Of a stretch of 64,000 nucleotides of DNA, positions 7,582 to 17,440 are shown piece by piece (the first letter of the stretch is position 1; each line of letters begins with the position of its first letter). The position numbers and the translations under genes were made by a program. Origin of the DNA: JBKQHQ01 sp052148715 (GTDB lineage Bacteria; Pseudomonadota; Alphaproteobacteria; Rhizobiales; Xanthobacteraceae); NCBI GenBank assembly GCA_052148715.1, contig JBKQHQ010000216.1, forward strand, positions 1-64,000. Reading direction: 5' to 3'. A model generated the notes under the pieces. It saw nothing but the letters and a program-made list of their open reading frames with translations. It made no database searches and was not told the origin of the DNA.

Positions 7582-9969
7582 CTAAAACCCGGGGGGGACA
7601 TCGCCGGGGACGGGGGGTGTGTTGATTCGCGGCTCTTCCCCGCGCGGCGGCCAGGCCAGGCCTGAGAAGGGGATCGGATCGAGCGAGAGGAGCGGACTGT
7701 AATAAGGGTCGGCGGCGAGCACCGGCCCCCATTTGCTGCGCAGGTTCTGCAGCTCGCGCTCGTAGCGCGGCCGGCGGTCGGCGGTGGTGTCGAGCCCGCG
7801 GCTTGCCGATTCGAGGTGCAGGAGCCGCGCGTGCGGGGTGAAGACGATGCGCTGCCCCCGCGCGCGCAGCTTTAGGCAGTAGTCGACGTCGTTGAAGTTG
7901 ACCGGGAAGCGGGTCTCGTCCATGCCGCCGACCGCCGCGTAGTCGGCGCGCCGCGTCAGCAGGCAGGCCGCGGTCACCGCGCTGCATTCGTGCGCGACGC
8001 GCAACAGGTCGCCGTAGCCGGGATCGCCGCGGCCGCGGCCGTCGAAGGCGTGCCCGGCCATGAAGCTTGGGCCGAGGACGACGCCGCCGTGCTGCACGCC
8101 GCCGCTCGGCCACAGCAGCAGCGCGCCGACCGCGCCGACATCGGCCGGCGCGATGCGGCCGAGCATCTCCTCGAGCCACAACGCGTCGAGCGCCTTGGTG
8201 TCGTTGTTGAGCAGGCACAGAAACTCGCTGGTCACCGCCTGCGCCGCCAGATTGTTCAGGCGGGCGAAGTTGAACTCGCCCGGAACCTTCAGCACGCGCG
8301 CGATAGCGCCGTCGATGGCGGCGAGGTAGTCCAACGCCTCGGCCTCGCGCGAGTCGTTGTCGACGACGAGGATGTCCACGTCCGCCCGCGCGACCGCCGG
8401 CCGGATCGACTCGATGCAGTCCTTCAGCAGGCCCGCCCGGTTGCGGGTGGGAATGACGATGGTCGTGCCGCCCGGCGCCGGGGCGCGCGCAACGCGCACG
8501 GCCGGAAAGACGCCGCCCGCGCGCTCCGTCACCTCGGCCTTCACGCCGCGCCGCTGGAGATGCGCGCGCGTCGCCGCCGCCAGCGTCTTGCTCGCCGCGG
8601 CGGTGTCGATGGCCGGCAGCGCGCCGAGCGCGCCCGGGACGTGGACGATGTCTTGCGGGGAAGCCGCCGCATCGTCGAGCACGCTGTTGAACAGCCGGTA
8701 GAGATCGGCCGCGCCGTGCGCCAGCGCGCGCTCCGCCGCCGCGCGCGGCAGCGCAAACAGGTGCGCACAAAAACCTTGCTCCAGCATGCGCTCGGCGTCG
8801 AAGGCCGGAAAGGCGAGCGGCCAGGGCGCGCCATCGGCCCCGAGCACGTCGACGTCGCCGTAGACCGCCTTGGCCATCGCAAATTTTGCGAAGGCCAAGG
8901 CGATGCGCGCCAGCGCCGTCGCCGCAAACAGCGTCCCGGCGAGCCCGAAGAGGACGAAATCGCTGCCGCCGCCGTCGTCGTTCAGGAACGCGCGCGCGAG
9001 CTTTGGCTCGAAACCGCCGAACTCGCCGGTCTGCGGCAGCGATGCCGCGACCCAGTCGGCATGCGACTGCGCTTCCAGGCTCTCGAGCGTCTCCTCCATC
9101 CCGCGCGCGCCGATCATGACCACCGCGGCGCGTAGCGCCGTTGCCGGCGGCGGCGTGAGCGGAAACCGCTCGCGCCAGTTTTGGTACTGCGCAAGCGGCA
9201 GCGACATCGGCATGAGGCGATCAAACCAGGCGCCGCGCAGCTTCTCGGCGCCGGCCTCGCCGCCGAGCCGCGCCAGCGCCCGCTCGATGCCGTCGGCCAC
9301 CGCCATGAAGCGCAACGGACTGCCGGCGAGCTGCTCCCCCTTGGCGTTGACGACCTCGAGGCGGTGCACGCGGGCGTCGGCAAAGCGGTCCGGCAGGTGG
9401 AAATCGAACCCGCGGCCGGGCCGCGCGTCCTGCGTGCCGCCGCCGATGCGCGTCCATCCGGACGCCGCCGCGCGCATCGTCAGCTGCCCGTCGACGAAAA
9501 CGTCCAGCGCCGGCGCCTCCGGCCCGTCGATCAAAACGGTGCCTGAAAACCGTATCCCGCCGAGCCATTGCACGCTGCCGGGGCCGGCGGGGTCGGGGCC
9601 CGCAGCGGCCGGCCGGTCGAGCGCGATCGGGCCGCCGACGCTCAAGCCTAGGTTCGCGAGCCGCGCCTCGACGAGGCCGCCGTCGCGCATCGTCTGCTCC
9701 GGCAGCGAGATGAGAAACCCGTAGCAGCCGTCGCCGATCTGCTGCTCGGCAAGCTCGTGCACATAGGCTTCCGCCCGCGCAGTCCGGATCGGGTAGCCGT
9801 CGAGCAGCAGCTCGACCGTGAACCGGCGGCCAAGGTCCTCCGGATCGACGACGAAGCCGGAGAAAACCCCCTCGCCGAGGCGCTGCAGCGACGTGCGTAA
9901 GCCGCGCTGCGGCGGCGCGCCGCGGGTTTTCCGCCCCTTGGCCATCTTTTTCAGGATTTCAGCATCCAT
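7582..9969 (-). CDS. Family 2 glycosyltransferase (large, two-part)
   Basis: A 795-residue protein. The C-terminal 300 residues (about 490-790) are a GT2/GT-A domain: TIVIPTRNRAGLLKDCI at its start, VVDNDS for nucleotide binding, the LLNNDT acidic metal-binding motif, a GGMDE acceptor region and NDVDYCLKLRARG typical of rhamnosyl-type GT2 enzymes. The N-terminal 480 residues are specific to this kind of protein and include a beta-rich module about 90-230. Its start overlaps the end of the upstream GT2 gene by 19 bases, so the two are translated from one message. An internal ATG at 9945 is an alternative start. Likely role is transfer of an activated sugar during synthesis of a surface polysaccharide or glycoprotein; donor and acceptor cannot be read from sequence. 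Confidence 0.85.
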   Translation of the reverse strand: MDAEILKKMAKGRKTRGAPPQRGLRTSLQRLGEGVFSGFVVDPEDLGRRFTVELLLDGYPIRTARAEAYVHELAEQQIGDGCYGFLISLPEQTMRDGGLVEARLANLGLSVGGPIALDRPAAAGPDPAGPGSVQWLGGIRFSGTVLIDGPEAPALDVFVDGQLTMRAAASGWTRIGGGTQDARPGRGFDFHLPDRFADARVHRLEVVNAKGEQLAGSPLRFMAVADGIERALARLGGEAGAEKLRGAWFDRLMPMSLPLAQYQNWRERFPLTPPPATALRAAVVMIGARGMEETLESLEAQSHADWVAASLPQTGEFGGFEPKLARAFLNDDGGGSDFVLFGLAGTLFAATALARIALAFAKFAMAKAVYGDVDVLGADGAPWPLAFPAFDAERMLEQGFCAHLFALPRAAAERALAHGAADLYRLFNSVLDDAAASPQDIVHVPGALGALPAIDTAAASKTLAAATRAHLQRRGVKAEVTERAGGVFPAVRVARAPAPGGTTIVIPTRNRAGLLKDCIESIRPAVARADVDILVVDNDSREAEALDYLAAIDGAIARVLKVPGEFNFARLNNLAAQAVTSEFLCLLNNDTKALDALWLEEMLGRIAPADVGAVGALLLWPSGGVQHGGVVLGPSFMAGHAFDGRGRGDPGYGDLLRVAHECSAVTAACLLTRRADYAAVGGMDETRFPVNFNDVDYCLKLRARGQRIVFTPHARLLHLESASRGLDTTADRRPRYERELQNLRSKWGPVLAADPYYSPLLSLDPIPFSGLAWPPRGEEPRINTPPVPGDVPPGF

Positions 9970-12470
9970 CGCCTGAGCGCCGCCGCGATTTCCGGCAACG
10001 GGGAGCGCGGGTCGATCGGCAGATCGCCCTTGCGCGCCTTGCAGCGGCCGCCGGTCCAGTCGAAAGCGGCCACCGGAATGCGGGCTTGCAAGGCCGCCGC
10101 CTGCAGCGGATGACCGAACAGCGGCTGCGCGGCAATCACCAGCAACGCTTGCAGCGCGTAGCCGTCGACGACGCGCGGTAGCTCCGCGGCCGCGACCGGC
10201 CCGGTGACGAAGGCGCCCGCCGTCTGCATGAGACCGAGATCATCGAGCGTCTCGCCAATAACCGTTACGTCGATATCGGCCGCGTGCGCTTTCAGCTGCT
10301 GCACGATCTCCCGCATCATCGCCTGCTCGCGCGCCGCCGTCCTGACCGGGATCATTCCGAGCCGGAAGCGATCCCCCGTCTTGCGCAAGTTCCCCTCCCC
10401 GCTCGCGGTTCGGCCGCTGCGCACGCGTGGGGCCTTGGTCCGCACGATCGCCTTGCCGGGGAGAAAAGCCGCCGCAAACGCGTGCGCCTCCGGGGTCGGA
10501 ACGAGGATTCTTTCAGCCTCCTCGGCAATCTCGCGCCAATGCCCAATCCATTCCGCTCCGTCAATTCCGCCCGGGCGATCGAGCATCGCCAAGGAGAACG
10601 GCGTGCCGCGCGGACAGAGCAGTCCAGCATCGGCGATGAACAGGTCATACGGCACTTTCAGCCCGAGCAGTCCCTGCAGGAGCGCCGCAGGAATATTGGC
10701 CGGATCGCCAAGCTCCAGTCGCACCGGCTGCTGTTGCAGCAGGTAATTAAGTAAGGATTCTTGCTCCTCGCGACGCTCGATCTGAAACCGGACCGATTGC
10801 GGCGCGTCCCCTGCCGGATCGCTCGCGTGGACCGACGCGCCGCCAGCATCGTGCAAGACCTCCAGCAGCAGCACCGGCTCGGCCGCGGACGACAATTGTT
10901 TCGCCCGCTCGCGCACCACCGCGCCGACGGCGCCGGTGCCGGTCACCAGCACGCACGGGCGCGCGGCCGGCGTCGGCAGGGCGCGCTCGATCGCCGCGCG
11001 GCTCGCACGCAGCGGATCCGCAAGATCGAACGCCGCGCTCTCGCGCTCATAATCCGGAAACCGGCGCGTCAGCAATTTCAAATTACGCGCCACCAGCGCG
11101 CGCTTCTCCTTCCCGAACGAGAGCGAGCCCGCATGCCCGACATAAACCGACGCCGCGCAGACGTTGCGAAAGCCCAGCGCACCCGCCCGCAGGCAGAGGT
11201 CGACCTCCTCGAAATAGCCGCGGTGATAGTCCTCGGACATACCCCGCACGCCATCGAGGCAGGCGCGGGTGACATAGAGACAGAACCCGACGCCGTTCGG
11301 CATGTCGATGACGGCGCCGGAATTGACCGTCGCGGCAACCCGATCGATGCTCGCAATCCACTCCGTCGGCTCGAGCTGATTGACCGTGCAGGGTGTTGGA
11401 AAGCTCGTGATCTCGCCGTTGTTCGACAATGGCGTAACGGTGCCAATATCCGGGGCGGCCCGTGCGGCGGAGGCCAGGCGCTCAATGAAGCCGGGCGGAA
11501 CGATCGTATCGGCGTTCAGGAAGATGACGGCGCCGCTCTCGACCGTGGCGAGGGCCCGGTTGACCGACCCGACAAAGCCCAAGTTATTCTCGTTGGTCAG
11601 GACGTGCAGTGACGGCGTTGCTGCGATGTGCGCGAGATGGTCTACGATGCGCGCATCCGGGGTCGCGTCATTCACAAGGATCGCCCGGTGCGGCGTCCCT
11701 TCAAGCTGCGGCAACAAACTATCGAGACACGCTCGCGTCGCTTCGTAGTCGGCGTAGATCGGAACGATCACCGTGACGCCGTGATCGTTCGACGCCGGGG
11801 CTGCGCGCTTTGGCGCACTTGCCGCATCGTTCGCAGGCGCCCGCAGCGAACAGAACCGATCGTTTTCGACAGCGAGCGATATCAGCTGCGGCTCGCGCGA
11901 CTTCGGTCGCGAAAGACTGAAGCTCGTCGCGCGGCAATGATGCATGCTCAGCCGATGAAAGGGGTCGGCATCGAGCAGACACGTGACACTGTCGGCGCCG
12001 CAGGCGATCGAAACCGCAAGGGGAGCGTCGCCGTCCCATGCCGCCCACCCTTCGACGACCTCGTCAAGAACGGTCACGCGGCCGAAATTCTTGCGCCCGT
12101 GCGTGTGCAGGACGTCGATAGCCTTGCCCAGCACGCGATGGTCGGCGTCGCAGGCAATGAGCGCGAGTGCGGCGTCCCGCTGTTGCTCCGCGTCGCCCCA
12201 CGCCAACATTCTCCGATTCGCCGCGATATCCTCCGGGCTCGTCTCGAGCACGCGCGCAATATCGGCAATGGCGGCATCCCGTTCCTGCAATCCGAACAAG
12301 GCGTCGGCCCGCAAAACCAAGCAATGCGGCCCCGGCTTGGGCGGGATTCTGCAGCGGCGGTCGGCGAAGCGGTGCGCGGTCGCGAAATCGCTCCGCGCCA
12401 GCGACTGGACGGCGCCAAGTTCCAGCGATTGATGATGCGGCTCATTGAAGACCGTGAGATCGCTCGTCAT
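9951..12470 (-). CDS. Family 2 glycosyltransferase with N- and C-terminal extensions
   Basis: An 839-residue protein. The GT2 domain lies at about 233-470: VTVIVPIYADYEATRACLDS, VNDATPD, the metal-site segment FLNADTIVPP, and YFEEVDLCLRAGALGF near the acceptor site. The first 130 residues look like a TPR-type helical region (LRADALFGLQERDAAIADIA). The C-terminal 370 residues may be a second, Rossmann-like glycosyltransferase module, but I see no diagnostic motif. It overlaps the downstream GT2 gene by 19 bases and lies downstream of the unknown 300-residue gene on the same strand. Together they look like a small glycan-assembly operon. Confidence 0.82.
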   Translation of the reverse strand: MTSDLTVFNEPHHQSLELGAVQSLARSDFATAHRFADRRCRIPPKPGPHCLVLRADALFGLQERDAAIADIARVLETSPEDIAANRRMLAWGDAEQQRDAALALIACDADHRVLGKAIDVLHTHGRKNFGRVTVLDEVVEGWAAWDGDAPLAVSIACGADSVTCLLDADPFHRLSMHHCRATSFSLSRPKSREPQLISLAVENDRFCSLRAPANDAASAPKRAAPASNDHGVTVIVPIYADYEATRACLDSLLPQLEGTPHRAILVNDATPDARIVDHLAHIAATPSLHVLTNENNLGFVGSVNRALATVESGAVIFLNADTIVPPGFIERLASAARAAPDIGTVTPLSNNGEITSFPTPCTVNQLEPTEWIASIDRVAATVNSGAVIDMPNGVGFCLYVTRACLDGVRGMSEDYHRGYFEEVDLCLRAGALGFRNVCAASVYVGHAGSLSFGKEKRALVARNLKLLTRRFPDYERESAAFDLADPLRASRAAIERALPTPAARPCVLVTGTGAVGAVVRERAKQLSSAAEPVLLLEVLHDAGGASVHASDPAGDAPQSVRFQIERREEQESLLNYLLQQQPVRLELGDPANIPAALLQGLLGLKVPYDLFIADAGLLCPRGTPFSLAMLDRPGGIDGAEWIGHWREIAEEAERILVPTPEAHAFAAAFLPGKAIVRTKAPRVRSGRTASGEGNLRKTGDRFRLGMIPVRTAAREQAMMREIVQQLKAHAADIDVTVIGETLDDLGLMQTAGAFVTGPVAAAELPRVVDGYALQALLVIAAQPLFGHPLQAAALQARIPVAAFDWTGGRCKARKGDLPIDPRSPLPEIAAALRRWMLKS

Positions 12471-12548
12471 CTGCTACCGATCGAGGAGAACGGCATACGC
12501 TCGCGCAACCTCCCGTACGCGAGATCGAGGCCGAAGGAACGCGCGAAG

Positions 12549-12653
12549 AGCGAAAGCATTTTCCGGAGAAGTGGACACCGGTTTTCCGCAAGAAGATGCG
12601 ACCAAAGCAATGAATCTAGAGCAATTTCCGATTCAACCTAATCGGAATTTGCT
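12549..12653. repeat. Interspersed palindromic repeat of Rhizobiales type
   Basis: The block runs from AGCGAAAGCATTTTCCGG through GTGGACACCGGTTTTCCG to a second hairpin, AGCAATTTCCGATT (12620-12633) pairing with AATCGGAATTTGCT (12640-12653) with one mismatch over 14 bases. From memory, this architecture (TTTTCCGG, GTGGA, CCGGTTTTCCG, then TCTAGAGCA) belongs to a very abundant intergenic repeat in Bradyrhizobium and Rhodopseudomonas. Its edge coincides with the stop codon of the gene at 12653-13555, and the hairpin probably ends or protects that message. Confidence 0.7.
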
Positions 12654-13555
12654 TAGGACGGCTCGGTTTGATCCTGTTTGGAGCGGCTGCGAAACACGCG
12701 GACGCGGCTCGACGGTCGACCAGGCTGGCTTCGAGCAGTTGCCGGCTGAGGCTGGCTTCGCGCCCCTTTGGGCTGCGCACCTTTTTCCTCAATCCCCACT
12801 CGTAGACCAACGAGGGTTTCCCGCCCGGTCGGCCCAGCCAGAACGACGCGCTTTCCGGTCACCCGCATGGCTGGGGATCCGAGGAAAATCGCCTCCGCCA
12901 CGAACTGACAATGGCGCCCCTCCGCGCCCGACATCTCCAAGATCACACCGACCACCGGCATGGCGCGGCCGCGCGTGCCGGCAAATGATCCGAGCGCCAT
13001 CATTTGCCCCGAGGGAGCTTGGGGCTTGGCGAGCTTGACCGAATAGCGAATATCGACGTCGTCGGGCTTGCCCGGCCAGTCGATCGAAATTCCTTCGATG
13101 CGGGAGGGCGACGATGGCCCTGCCAGCCATTCCTGCAGGCCGACTGTAACATCCCCGATCCCCGCGATATGACCGAGAACCCGCAAGTCGTCGAGATCGA
13201 GTGCGACGGCGCCGCCGCGCGGCTTCTTGGCCGGCGGGAGCCGCGAGCCGGCTTCGCCCTGTGTCAACGGCTCTATATTGACGGTTGCCGCGGTCGACGC
13301 GCCGTCGCGGTGAGAAGTTACCTCCAAAGCAAGCTTACCCGGCGCCGTCGCGCGCACCACGAGGCATGAGCCCGGCTGCCAAAGAATAGCGTCTTCGTGC
13401 TCCGGATGCAGGACGAGCTCGATATCTTCGACGCTCGTCGGGTCGAGGAATATCTCCACCTTCGGGGGCCGCGCTTCATCCTCCGCAGAGGTGTACCGAA
13501 TAAGAAACAGCCCCTTGTTCACCTCGATCATCTTGCGTTGTTTGGCGAACTCCAT
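12653..13555 (-). CDS. Hypothetical protein linked to glycosyltransferases (300 aa)
   Basis: A 300-residue protein with a good ribosome site (GAGGGAA) before ATG 13555. There is no signal peptide or membrane helix. The first 250 residues look beta-rich, and a segment at about 120-240 ends in FLGSPAMRVTGKRVVLAG. The last 50 residues are a basic, Gln/Ser/Arg-rich tail (SQPQPATARSQPGRPSS). The stop codon sits at the edge of an interspersed repeat, so the tail may have been extended or cut by that insertion. Same strand and 180 bases upstream of the GT2 pair, so a role in the same glycan pathway is plausible. No family recognised. Confidence 0.7.
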   Translation of the reverse strand: MEFAKQRKMIEVNKGLFLIRYTSAEDEARPPKVEIFLDPTSVEDIELVLHPEHEDAILWQPGSCLVVRATAPGKLALEVTSHRDGASTAATVNIEPLTQGEAGSRLPPAKKPRGGAVALDLDDLRVLGHIAGIGDVTVGLQEWLAGPSSPSRIEGISIDWPGKPDDVDIRYSVKLAKPQAPSGQMMALGSFAGTRGRAMPVVGVILEMSGAEGRHCQFVAEAIFLGSPAMRVTGKRVVLAGPTGRETLVGLRVGIEEKGAQPKGARSQPQPATARSQPGRPSSRVRVFRSRSKQDQTEPS

Positions 13556-14150
13556 GAAGGTTCCCTCGCGGCAGGCTCGAAGTACTTCCGATCTCGGTGG
13601 CTACTGCGTCATACACGACGCCAGCTGAATGCGGTACTTAAACACTCCCGGCTCGGCGGCTCGCCCCTCTTGATTGAAGACTGCCCAAGCGCCGCTTAGA
13701 GCGTCTCGCGCCACGTAAGCCCGGCCGCTCGCCCGGATATAGAGAGGCTCGGCCACCACCAAGATCGCCGCTCTCTATCATCGCGACGGCAGGAATTCAA
13801 ATGAAGCCGGTTTGCGCGAGCAGGGACGATGAAGGGTCTATCCCGGTCAAGGGCTGCCCTTGGGCGCGCGCGTGCGATCGAGCCGCAACACTGCCCGTCC
13901 CGCGCCGACTGCGACGAATTCTCTGAAAGGATGCACCGGCGAAAATGCAACACACGTCCTTTTCCTCAACCCAGATCAGACCGCCGCGAGGATGTCGAAG
14001 CACTTGGCAACACTCGTCTTTTGCGGCCCTGACGGCTGCATCCTTAATTGATTTATAACCAACCGCGCGGGAAATCTCACTCCGTTCGTAATCTTTTTTC
14101 CACCTTGCCCTCAATTGTGCCGCATCAATTTCGCGATCCGGGGACCCGGG
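13556..14150. other. 595-base intergenic region, no firm gene
   Basis: Lies between divergent genes and must carry both promoters. A 41-codon frame starts at ATG 13799 behind an AGGA ribosome site and is unassigned. A longer minus-strand frame (13797-14204) overlaps the start of the GGDEF-EAL gene and shows no domain. I call neither a gene. Confidence 0.4.
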
Positions 14151-16874
14151 ATGTTCCTCTTCAGTGCGCAACGCCCGAAGCGTTCGTCCGACGCATCCGA
14201 GCACCTCGCGCCCAGCTCATTCGGGTTGCGCGCGGCGTGGAGCGCTCGTCCGGTCCGATTGATCGTTTACTTCGGCCTCGTGCTTGTGCTGGCGATCGCG
14301 ATCGCCGGAGCCACCGCCATCTCGAAGCTTCGCGACAGCATACTGGCCAACAGCGCACGGCAGCTACAAAACATCGCGTCGGTGCTCACGGAGCACATCG
14401 AGCGCACCTTCGAAGCCGTTACGCTGACGCAGCTTGGATTTGCGCAACAGATGCAGGCGCTCAATATCGCTTCCAGCGAGGATTTTGAGAAACGGATGTC
14501 TGGTTATGACATCCATCTCATGCTCAAGGATAGAATCCTCAACTTGCGGCCGATCCGCGGGCTCGTGCTAGCCAATGCCCAGGGCAAGGTAATCAACGCC
14601 TCGCGTGATTGGACGATTCCGGGCGATAGCATCGCCGACCAGGAGTACTTCAAAGCGTTGCAGGCAGACTCCGCTTTGACGTCCTATATAAGCGTGCCGG
14701 TGCAAAGCCGCGCCACGGGCAATTGGGCCTTTCATATCGCGCACCGGGTCATTGGCCCGAACGGCGAGTTCATCGGTCTGATAATCGGCGCTCTGGAGCT
14801 GCGGTATTTCGAGCAACTTTTCGCAACCGTTTCGGCCGGACAAGGCAACTCCATCTCGCTTATTCGTCGCGACGGCAGGTTGCTTGCGCGCTATCCCCAA
14901 GTGGATATGACCAGCGCCCCTTCGTTTGCATCGAACCCGTTGTTCAAGAACGCGTTGCCCAAAACGGGCCGCGGCGTTGTTCGATTGAAAAGTCGTTACA
15001 ACGACCGGGAGCGCCTCGTTGCTGGTCAGAGCCTCGTCAATTATCCCGCCGTTGTGACCGTCGGTATGGACCTGGAAGCTGCCTTAGCCGACTGGAGGAA
15101 TGGCGCGATTCAGATGGCTGGCGTAGCCGTCCTGTTGATGGTCGTATTCGGCAGCATGGTTTTCCTATGCGCACAGCAAGTTGGAAAGCTTCTCAACAAG
15201 CAAAAATTCCGACTGGACACCGCACTTAACAATATGTCGCACGGCCTTTGTATGTTCGATGCCAAGGCCACGCTTGTTGCTTATAATGCCCGCTATCTAG
15301 AAATATTCAAGATACCCCCCGATCTGATAAAGCCCGGATGCACCATTCGTGAACTGCTCCAGGACCTTGCCGACGCCGGGATTGTGGGTGGCGACCTGGA
15401 CAAATACATTTCAAACCTTCTTGCCTCCATCGGTCAGGGGAAGACAACCCACACGTTCAGGGAGCTCAATGACGGACGCACGGTCCACATGACAAGCCGG
15501 CCGCTACCGGACGGCGGCTGGGTCGTTACCCACGAGGACATCACCGAGCGACGCCAAACAGAAGCCCAGATCGCGCATATGGCGCATCACGATGCGCTCA
15601 CCGACCTCCCCAATCGCCTTCTTCTGCGCGAGCAACTCGACGCTGCACTCTCGCGCATCCGCCGCGGCGAGTACCTGGCTGTGCTCTATCTCGACCTCGA
15701 CAATTTCAAAGGCATCAATGACACGCTAGGGCATTCGATCGGTGACGAGCTGCTGAAAGCCGTGGCCATCCGTCTGCGCGGGTGCCTCGGAGAGACCGAT
15801 ACGATTGCGCGGCTGGGCGGTGACGAGTTCGCCATCGTTCAAACCGCGATCGAGCAGCCGGCGGACGCCGCGATCCTCGCCCGGCGAATCCGCGAAGCGG
15901 TCACGGCGCCCTACGATCTCGATGGTCATCACGTCATCGCCGACGTCAGCATCGGAATTTCCGTGGCGCCGACTGACGCCACCGATTCGGACCAGCTGCT
16001 GAAAAATGCCGATATCGCCCTGTATGGCGCCAAGAGCGACGGACGTGGCACATTCCGCCTGTTCGAGCCGGAGATGGACGCGCGCGTGAAGGCGCGGCGC
16101 AGGCTCGAGCTTGATTTGCGCAGAGCTCTCGCCGACGGCGAGTTCGAATTGTACTACCAGCCGCTCTTCAATCTTGCGCGCGATGAAATCGCCGGCTGCG
16201 AAGCCCTGTTGCGCTGGCATCATCCGGAACGCGGCATGATCTCGCCCGCCGAATTCATCCCGGTCGCGGAAGAGACCGGCCTCATCTCCCCTCTTGGCGA
16301 ATGGGTGCTGCGAACCGCCTGTGCCGAGGCCGCCACGTGGCCGCAAGACATCGCCGTGGCCGTTAATGTCTCCCCGGTTCAGTTCAGGAGCGAAACTCTG
16401 GCACTCGCTGTGATCAGCGCTCTCGCGGCGTCGGGCCTTCCGGCACAAAGGCTGGAAATCGAGATCACGGAAGCCGCCCTCATGCAGAACAACGAGCAGA
16501 CGCTCGCCACATTGCATCGCCTGCGCCAACTCGGGGTGCGGATCGTTATGGATGATTTTGGCACAGGATATTCATCACTGAGCTATCTGCGCAGCTTCCC
16601 ATTCGACAAGATCAAGATCGATCGCTCCTTCGTCAACGATCTCGCGGACGAAGAGAATGACGCTTGCGCCATCGTGCGCGCGGTCACCAGTCTGGCCGGC
16701 AACCTGAGCATGACAACGACCGGCGAAGGCGTCGAGACACAGGCGCAAATGGATACGCTTCGCGCCTTGGGCTGCACGGAAGTGCAGGGTTATCTGTTCA
16801 GCTATCCGAAGTCCGCCGCTGACGTCGCCACGCTGTTCCTCTCACGCGTCGGGAGGGCAGCAAGGGCGGTCTAA
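14151..16874 (+). CDS. Membrane GGDEF-EAL protein (c-di-GMP cyclase/phosphodiesterase)
   Basis: A 907-residue inner-membrane protein. ATG 14151 has a GGGGA ribosome site; an upstream ATG at 14115 lacks one. A helix at about 37-58 and another near 323-342 bracket a periplasmic sensor of the double-Cache kind. A PAS_7-type domain follows (NNMSHGLCMFDAKATLVAYN), then GGDEF (about 470-635) with intact LGGDEFA, and EAL (about 650-895) with EALLRW, NVSPVQF, EITEAAL, DDFGTGYSSLSYL and KIDRSF. All main catalytic residues of both halves are present, so it may both make and break c-di-GMP depending on signal. The PAS_7 type matches that of the second GGDEF-EAL protein at 62002, so the two are paralogues. 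It stands alone on its strand. Confidence 0.92.
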   Translation: MFLFSAQRPKRSSDASEHLAPSSFGLRAAWSARPVRLIVYFGLVLVLAIAIAGATAISKLRDSILANSARQLQNIASVLTEHIERTFEAVTLTQLGFAQQMQALNIASSEDFEKRMSGYDIHLMLKDRILNLRPIRGLVLANAQGKVINASRDWTIPGDSIADQEYFKALQADSALTSYISVPVQSRATGNWAFHIAHRVIGPNGEFIGLIIGALELRYFEQLFATVSAGQGNSISLIRRDGRLLARYPQVDMTSAPSFASNPLFKNALPKTGRGVVRLKSRYNDRERLVAGQSLVNYPAVVTVGMDLEAALADWRNGAIQMAGVAVLLMVVFGSMVFLCAQQVGKLLNKQKFRLDTALNNMSHGLCMFDAKATLVAYNARYLEIFKIPPDLIKPGCTIRELLQDLADAGIVGGDLDKYISNLLASIGQGKTTHTFRELNDGRTVHMTSRPLPDGGWVVTHEDITERRQTEAQIAHMAHHDALTDLPNRLLLREQLDAALSRIRRGEYLAVLYLDLDNFKGINDTLGHSIGDELLKAVAIRLRGCLGETDTIARLGGDEFAIVQTAIEQPADAAILARRIREAVTAPYDLDGHHVIADVSIGISVAPTDATDSDQLLKNADIALYGAKSDGRGTFRLFEPEMDARVKARRRLELDLRRALADGEFELYYQPLFNLARDEIAGCEALLRWHHPERGMISPAEFIPVAEETGLISPLGEWVLRTACAEAATWPQDIAVAVNVSPVQFRSETLALAVISALAASGLPAQRLEIEITEAALMQNNEQTLATLHRLRQLGVRIVMDDFGTGYSSLSYLRSFPFDKIKIDRSFVNDLADEENDACAIVRAVTSLAGNLSMTTTGEGVETQAQMDTLRALGCTEVQGYLFSYPKSAADVATLFLSRVGRAARAV

Positions 16875-16893
16875 TTTGCCCGGATAGTTGCTC

Positions 16894-16913
16894 GGCACTT
16901 GCTTGAAAGTGCC
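16894..16913 (+). terminator. Possible weak terminator after GGDEF-EAL gene
   Basis: GGCACTT - gcttga - AAGTGCC is a 7-base stem and 6-base loop, 20 bases after the stop codon. No T-run follows, so it is at best factor-dependent or an RNA-stabilising hairpin. Confidence 0.3.
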
Positions 16914-17118
16914 CGAAACCCGGCGACTATTCCGCTGCGATCTGACGCACACCACGACAAGTGAGCTAGCCGCGCTCTGAAGCACTACCCGCACGAAGCC
17001 GAGACCTCGCTGAGGAAGGTCGCGGATTTTCTCTTGGCACCGCAATACGCGGTCACCAGCACCTCATGCACGTTGCATTGTGCCTGACACGACTGCTGCA
17101 CCACACAGTTCACACGAG

Positions 17119-17440
17119 GGCGCGCTGCAGGACCGCAAGCGCGCCGCGATCGTCGGCACGCGTTCGTTCGGCAAGGCCTCCGTGCAGACGATTATCCCGA
17201 TCGGTGGGAACGCGGCGCGCTATTTCACGCCCTCCGGCCGTTCGATCCAGGCAACTGGAATTATGCCGGATATCGAGATTCCCAGGACTTTCCGGCCGAT
17301 CTGAGGGCCTCTACTTCATCGAGTGAGACCGAGCTGCGCGGCCATCTGAGGGCGGCGGGCGAGGAGCAGAAGGGCTCGCAGTCCTACGTTCCGCCTGACC
17401 TGAAGGACGACAAGGCCTTGCAGATGGCAGAAGATTGCTT
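17119..17440 (+). pseudogene. Remnant of a CtpA-type S41 C-terminal processing protease
   Basis: Frame 17119-17304 reads a peptide typical of the C-terminal part of CtpA-like proteases: ALQDRKRAAIVGTRSFGKAS, then YFTPSGRSIQATGI and MPDIEI. It carries the region of the catalytic Lys (GTRSFGK). It then meets a stop, and the family's usual Asp/Pro-rich end (SYVPPDLKDDKALQMA) continues in another frame (from about 17316). The N-terminal PDZ part and catalytic Ser region are missing. This is a 5'-truncated, frameshifted relic; 16914-17118 holds no recognisable earlier part. Confidence 0.75.

Noticed and set aside
7990..9135. Plus-strand open frame antisense to the glycosyltransferase gene
   Set aside because: Arg/Ala/Gly-rich with no recognisable segment; the minus strand carries a clear GT2 domain over the same span.
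13799..13924. 41-codon frame with an AGGA ribosome site
   Set aside because: No similarity or compositional support; one good ribosome site is not enough.
13797..14204. Minus-strand frame of about 135 codons in the intergenic region
   Set aside because: It overlaps the start of the GGDEF-EAL gene, lacks a ribosome site and has no recognisable domain.
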